A stretch of DNA of 64,000 bases from Whalleya microplaca (lineage: Eukaryota > Ascomycota > Sordariomycetes > Xylariales > Xylariaceae), in NCBI GenBank assembly GCA_022497155.1, contig MU385785.1, positions 98,583 through 162,582 of the forward strand, written 5' to 3'. The notes under the pieces were generated by a model. The model did no database searches, was not told where the DNA came from, and saw only the letters and a list, made by a program, of their open reading frames with translations. This document shows, in pieces, positions 59,407 to 64,000 of this stretch; positions within the stretch are counted from its first letter, which is position 1; every line of letters starts with the position of its first letter. The translations under genes and the position numbers were made by a program.

Positions 59407-60222
59407 GCAGCCCGTAAAAACCTTAAGCCTGTCTCGAAAGCTAATATTAAATTTAAGGCTATACCTAAAAATAAAGCTAAAATTAAGTTTGCGGCTAATT
59501 TTAACTCTAAATATAAGGCTAAAATAACCTCATTTACTAATTCGCCTCTATAAAAACAGCTTCCCTTTTTAGATTTTAGTGCGTTCGTTATAATAGCTAA
59601 TATTAATTTTTATATTATTAATTAATTTCGCGGCCTTTTTATTAAAATATATAAACCTAAACCTTAGACTAAAAACAGGCTATAATATTTAAAGCAAAAA
59701 ATTAAGCAGATCGTCGATTCCTTAAAAATAGATTTCTTATTAGTTAAAAATAATAAAATGCCTAAAGTTATCTTTAATTAAAACGCCCCTCCTAGTTATA
59801 ATAAAAATAAATAGAAAATAAATAAAGCACCAAACTTATATAATATTTTTTTTACTTATTATAAACGTTAATATTACAATACTACTTTTATAGCTGCTAT
59901 AATTTAAATAAATATTGCCACTTTTAAAAAAGGACTTATTAAAATAAAGGTTTATTTTAAGACTATTATAAAGCTTAATTAAAAAGTTACTTAAATTAAC
60001 GACTAGTTCTTTTTTCGGATTGTTTTAAATAACCCCCGGTTCCTTATATTAACGGCATTTATATATTTACGCGACCCTATAGTTATTAACGTTAAAAAAA
60101 AAGGCAGCCTTTATTTCTTTTTAATCGTTATATTAGTAAAAACTCGCATTACCTTTTCGTTTAATTTTATAAATACTTATAGTAAAAAGAGAGTTCGGGC
60201 TATTTTTAATCGACTACGCTAA
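59407..60222 (+). pseudogene. Relic reading frame between pol region and 3' LTR of the gypsy-like element
   Basis: A 271-codon frame on the plus strand interrupted by about a dozen stops, almost all TAA or TAG as expected from RIP of CAA/CAG. It starts Lys/Ala/Ser-rich (repeating 'KAKIK'-type units), then becomes a globular-looking sequence ('LPFLDFSAFV', 'FRGLFIKIYKPKP', 'TAFIYLRDP', 'LYFFLIVI'). Neighbouring frames have many more stops. It may be an accessory ORF of the element, or gag of another inserted element. Function not recognised. Confidence 0.4.
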
Positions 60223-60987
60223 GTCTAAGTCTAACAAAATAACATAATTCCTACTTATATTAGACTTATTTAAATAATATAATAATAAAATAAGTTTAAT
60301 TACAGTTTTTAAATAACTTATTTAATTTTTCGCTTTTTTTATTTCCCTATTACATTTTTTCGCCTTTATAAAAGTCTTTATTCTATTAACAAAAAACGAG
60401 AAATAAAAAGCTAAATTACAAAAATAAAACAAGTAATAACTTATAAAATTATTAATTAACCCGATAGCTTTAATAAACTAAAACGAAAACCCGAACCTAA
60501 ACTTACTTTTACTTCCAGTTTATTTTAAGCGAAAAAGACATCCCGACGCCAGCCCAAATTATATAAAGCTTATATAAATTTCCTAAACCTCGATTAATAT
60601 TAACCCCTCCTAAAAAAACGACAAAAAGCTGCCTATCGAAATAGGAAGGCCTATACTCTATATAAATAAGTAAGAAATAAGTTTACCGCGCTAAAAAAAC
60701 AACTATAGCCTACTTTTCTTATAAAATAAAATAGTTAGGCAAATTATAAAAAACATATAACTATTATTAATCGATAAAAAATTTCTTTTTCTATTAAGCC
60801 TAATTAATTAAAATGTATAAAATAATATAGATTTATTAGAAAATATATAAAACTAAATAAAAAAAAAAGATAATTAAGTCTAAAGCGAAAGCTTTTAAAA
60901 AGTAAATAAGGTAAATACTTTTTATATTTATATTAATTAATTAGATTTTTTTATAATAAAGACATTTATAACAAAATCTAGAAAAGA

Positions 60988-61215
60988 TATTATAGGGCTA
61001 ATGTACCGTAACATATATATATCGCTTATTTTTTTCTTTTACTCTTAAACAGAAAATATATAGCTTAAATAGCCTTATCGCCGAAAATAAAAACATCTCT
61101 CCTTTCGATCAATCGCTGTTATAAGTAACTCTTTTTATTTTATCGCCTTAATTACTTCCGATTAGTTAAGCTATAAAGTGGCACCTCCTTTACCCTAACA
61201 CCTTGTCCTAAGACA
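60988..61215 (+). repeat. 3' LTR of the gypsy-like element
   Basis: 228 bp, the partner of 49734-49961. Compared with the 5' LTR it carries more T/A at transition sites in its first half and fewer near the end, showing independent RIP of the two LTRs. Confidence 0.88.
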
Positions 61216-62125
61216 ATATTTTTATATATAAACCTGTTTATTTTTATATAGGTAACGGTAATAAGCTAATTGTGCTATTAGTATATAACTAGATATAGCT
61301 AGCTATTAATATATATATAATTTATATAGACGACGATATCGGATAATACCTTTATACACCTTAATATACCACATTATTTAAATATTACCTTTAGTAGTAA
61401 AGGAGGCTATTAGCTGCTACTGTTGCTGCTGCTAATAGCTATGGCTAGCTAACCTGTTATTACCTGCTGTTAGCTGCTAGGAAGGCTTATAAAGAGGTTA
61501 TTTAACCTAACTTGTTGCTGCTAATAGCTGTGGCTATTTGACCTATTAAAAGCCGTGGCTAGCTATAGCTAGCTAACTTATTATCACCTGCTATCACCTG
61601 ACTTGCTGCTAATTAGCTGTAAGCTATGGCCACCTAACTTAACCTGCTGCTGCTGCTATTACTAATAGCTGTGGCTATTTAACCTGTTACTTTAAGGTCC
61701 CTGGGGTAAAAATTTTTTTTTTTTCAGATCTAAAGGTTAGGTATTTAAGTGTGAGGCGTGTTTTTATTTTTATTTTTTTTTGATTTTTCAGTTACGTAAA
61801 CGCTAGTTAAAAAATCAGGGAGGGATGTAATAAGGCAGGGGATTACGGGTATTAACAGCAGCTTAAAAGCCACTAAAAGCCCCCTAAAGCTACGTCATAA
61901 AGCATTTCACAAGGTATTTATAAGGCATTTTACAGGGCGATTTATAGTAAATTATATACCTATATTTAGCTAACCTTTTCCCTTATATCTCTTTCACTTT
62001 TTTACCATATATATTACTAGATAATCAGATAGTTATATATATATAAATAGCTTTAATAGCTATATACACTTATTTTTAACTTGATATCTCACTTTCGATT
62101 TACCTTAACACCCTGTCTTAAGACA
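61216..62125 (+). mobile_element. Short non-autonomous LTR element, 3' part with CTG-rich minisatellite and 3' LTR
   Basis: Continues the element interrupted at 49733: sequence from 61216 matches 63735 onward of the uninterrupted copy. It includes a degenerate tandem array at about 61395-61690 built of GCTGCTG and TAGCTGTGGCTAGCTGACCTG-like units, then a purine tract CAGGGAGGGA at 61816-61825 immediately before the 300-bp 3' LTR (61826-62125, ending AGACA). Without the nested element the whole unit would be about 1.6 kb, with no protein-coding capacity, which fits a TRIM-like or small LARD-like element. Confidence 0.85.
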
Positions 62126-63063
62126 ATATAGTATTTTATACTGCCGATTTCTTTTTTAAATAGCCTATAGTTAATTAAATATATAGGTATTTAAAAAGTT
62201 TAATTAGTTTAATTTATTAGATAAAATAATTTCGTTATTTTTATAAAATAATATAATAAAGGCTATAAATTTTTGCTCTTTATTTTTAGTGCTTTAATTA
62301 GGATTTTTGGGGTTTTCATTTTTTATTTGCCTACTTTTTTTTATAATAAATAAGTAGATTTTTCGATTTCGTTTTTTTAATATTAAGTAATTACTGGCTT
62401 GCTATTAAGTTTTATGCCGGCAATTTATATTATTTTTCGGCTATTCGTTTAGTCTTTAATAATTACGTAAGTTTTTAATACCGAGCTCCTCGGTAGAATA
62501 TACTTTTTTAAAAAATTAAAAATCTTTATTATTTACTAATAATCGAACGACGATTATCGATTCGGCATTATTATAATTTTTTGTATTTGTTTCGGCATTT
62601 ATTCCTTAGTTAAAGCCTAGCTATAAGATTTATTTAAAGTTAAACTTTAGGGTTTTATAGGAAATTAAAACTTTATACGGCTAATTTTTAGTAAAATCGT
62701 TTTCTGGTGGCTTAATAGTAATTAAACTATTAACGATTTTTTTAAACGCGCTTACTCCCGATTTTTAATCTTATATTTTTTTTAGGATCTCGGGTTTTAT
62801 AATAAGCTTATTTTTTATTTAATTGATTTAATTAAATCCCGATTTTATTCCCGGAAGTTTAAAGCTTTTTTATATATTTAATATTTTTATAATTTATAAT
62901 AATTATTTAATATTTTTTGTCTTTATTAGTTTATCGGCAAAAGTTTAAAGTATTAAAAACTTTTATTTTTTTTATTTTAATAAATAATATAGATTTTTAT
63001 CGAACCGAATATTTTTTATAATAATTATTTAATTTAAGTTTAAGATTTAAATACGGTATATAT
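62126..63063 (-). mobile_element. Copia-like relic, right part
   Basis: T-rich on the plus strand like 45-49 kb, so probably the continuation of the minus-strand relic on the other side of the inserted short element. Reading the minus strand shows fragments without long frames and no named domain. The assignment rests on composition and on the 4-bp ATAT duplication flanking the inserted element. Confidence 0.5.
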
Positions 63064-64000
63064 TGTAATGGGGCAAGGGATTACGGGTATTAACAGCAGC
63101 TTAGGAGCCACTAGAAGCCCTTTAAAGCCACGTCACAGGGTATTTATAGGGCATTTCACAAGGCACTCCACAGGGCATTTTATAGTGGATTATATACCTA
63201 TATTTAGCTAACCTTTTCCCTTATATTTTTTTCACTTTTTTTATAATAGATATTACTAAATAATTAAACAGTTATATATATATAGCTTTAATAGCTAATA
63301 TATATTTATTTTAACCTAATATCTCACTTTCGATTCACCTTAATACCCTGTCTTAAAATATTTAGCTTATTCCCGGATAGGCTTTAATTTTCTTGCCTTT
63401 TAATTAATCGAGCAAAATAGTCTTTTTTAAAGTACCACAAGTTACGGAGGCATAGAATTCACTAGCAATAGCTACTTAAAATATATATTATTAGACTTAC
63501 TTTATTTTTATTCGACATGTCGCACGCGAACCATTTTATTTCATTTCATCCGATAGCCACCTGTTTCTCATATAAATCGAACCAAGCTATATGCTCGATC
63601 GATAGCTAGCTAGCTGCCTTATTTATATATTATATTTACGTTACTTATTACTTACGATTTACGAATTTTCTTTTTTTTTATATATTAAAACACTAGAAAC
63701 ATAAAACGCGATAATACTAGAGATACTAAACCGTATATTTTTATATATAAACCTGTTTATTTTATATAGGTAACAGTAATAAGCTAATTATGCTATTAGT
63801 ATATAGCTAGATGTAGCCAGCTATTAACACGTATATAATTTATATGGACGACGATATCGGATAACACTTTTACACACCTTAATACGCCACATCACTTGAA
63901 TGCCACCTTTAGCAGCAAGGGAGGCTGTCAGCTGCTGCTGCTGCTGCTGCTGCTGATAGCTGTGGCTAGCTGACCTGCTGTCACCTGCTGACCTGCTGTC
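63064..64000 (+). mobile_element. Second copy of the short non-autonomous LTR element, truncated by window end
   Basis: 5' LTR at 63064-63360, leader TTTAGCTTATTCCCGGATAGG, then the internal region uninterrupted through the site where the other copy is invaded (about 63731-63757), and a (GCT)8 tract at 63931-63955. It is less RIP-mutated than the first copy in its last 300 bp. It is also flanked on the left by ATAT (63060-63063). Confidence 0.88.
63931..63955 (+). repeat. (GCT)8 trinucleotide tract in the short LTR element
   Basis: Eight GCT units followed by TAGCTGTGGCTAGCTGACCTGCTGTCACC-like minisatellite sequence. The corresponding array at 61.4-61.7 kb is interrupted by C to T changes. 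Confidence 0.92.

Larger units (their letters stand above)
49734..61215 (+). mobile_element. 11.5-kb LTR retrotransposon (gypsy-like), RIP-degraded, nested in the short LTR element
   Basis: Flanked by 228-bp LTRs at 49734-49961 and 60988-61215 that align without gaps; their differences are C/T or G/A transitions. The first LTR starts TG and the second ends ACA; the other termini are mutated to TA. The target duplication is ATAT (49730-49733 and 61216-61219), and the uninterrupted target is visible at about 63731-63757. A primer-binding leader follows the 5' LTR at 49962 and a purine tract AGAAAAGA precedes the 3' LTR, so the element runs on the plus strand. The interior is A-rich on the plus strand with dense TAA/TAG. 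A region near 53.4 kb reads like the end of a retroviral-type aspartic protease ('LFGLNFIF', 'KKSLLIVSIF'). Gypsy rather than copia is inferred from layout, not proven. The length is large for the class; additional nested pieces are possible. Confidence 0.82.

Noticed and set aside
63841..63864. YMDD-like translation (Tyr-Met-Asp-Asp) in the short LTR element
   Set aside because: No other reverse-transcriptase motif surrounds it and the region is non-coding in both copies; coincidence.
45001..64000. CRISPR array or centromere-like satellite in the AT-rich block
   Set aside because: Repeats are few, long and dispersed (LTRs), not short regularly spaced units, and the organism is eukaryotic. 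Centromeric identity cannot be judged from sequence alone.

Overview
The window looks like nuclear DNA of a filamentous ascomycete (Pezizomycotina, most likely a Sordariomycete). Its genes have short GT-AG introns of 47-149 nt, it encodes two HET-domain genes, a 2EXR protein, a Pth11/fungal-rhodopsin-like 7TM protein and a secreted acetylxylan esterase. It also carries the footprint of repeat-induced point mutation (RIP): C:G to T:A transitions in repeats and a very AT-rich block full of TAA/TAG.

Layout. (1) 1-23 kb is mainly a housekeeping island: the tail of a HET protein, DNA polymerase epsilon catalytic subunit (three exons, 2257 aa), COX20, a conserved nuclear-type hypothetical, an SRPK-like kinase, aldose 1-epimerase, DNA ligase I and a 2EXR protein. 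A (GT)16 microsatellite and a 513-bp hAT-like MITE with an 8-bp target duplication lie in the gap at 11.7-13.8 kb. (2) 23-45 kb is accessory: acetylxylan esterase, a secreted protein with a NucA/NucB-like nuclease signature, an ankyrin protein, a 1201-aa secreted Ser/Thr-rich protein with a predicted 2-nt micro-exon, a broken HET gene, a cytochrome P450 and a 7TM receptor-like protein, separated by long AT-rich spacers. (3) From about 45 kb to the end is a RIP-degraded, gene-free block of nested LTR retrotransposons.

The block resolves into layers. A minus-strand Ty1/copia-like relic (reverse transcriptase readable near 47.9-48.9 kb) is split by a short non-autonomous LTR element (300-bp LTRs at 49074-49373 and 61826-62125). 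That element is itself split by an 11.5-kb LTR element, gypsy-like by inference (228-bp LTRs at 49734-49961 and 60988-61215). A second copy of the short element starts at 63064 and runs off the window, and supplies the uninterrupted target site that proves the nesting.

How the parts relate. Pol epsilon and DNA ligase I are both replication proteins but are not adjacent enough to suggest co-regulation. Pol epsilon and COX20 are divergent across a 543-bp intergenic region. The accessory half (secreted proteins, HET, P450, 7TM) is typical of environment- or non-self-facing gene content next to a repeat compartment. One repeat fragment links the two compartments: a 99-bp sequence interrupts the HET gene at 39.1 kb unmutated, and its twin at 44.9 kb differs from it only by C:G to T:A transitions.
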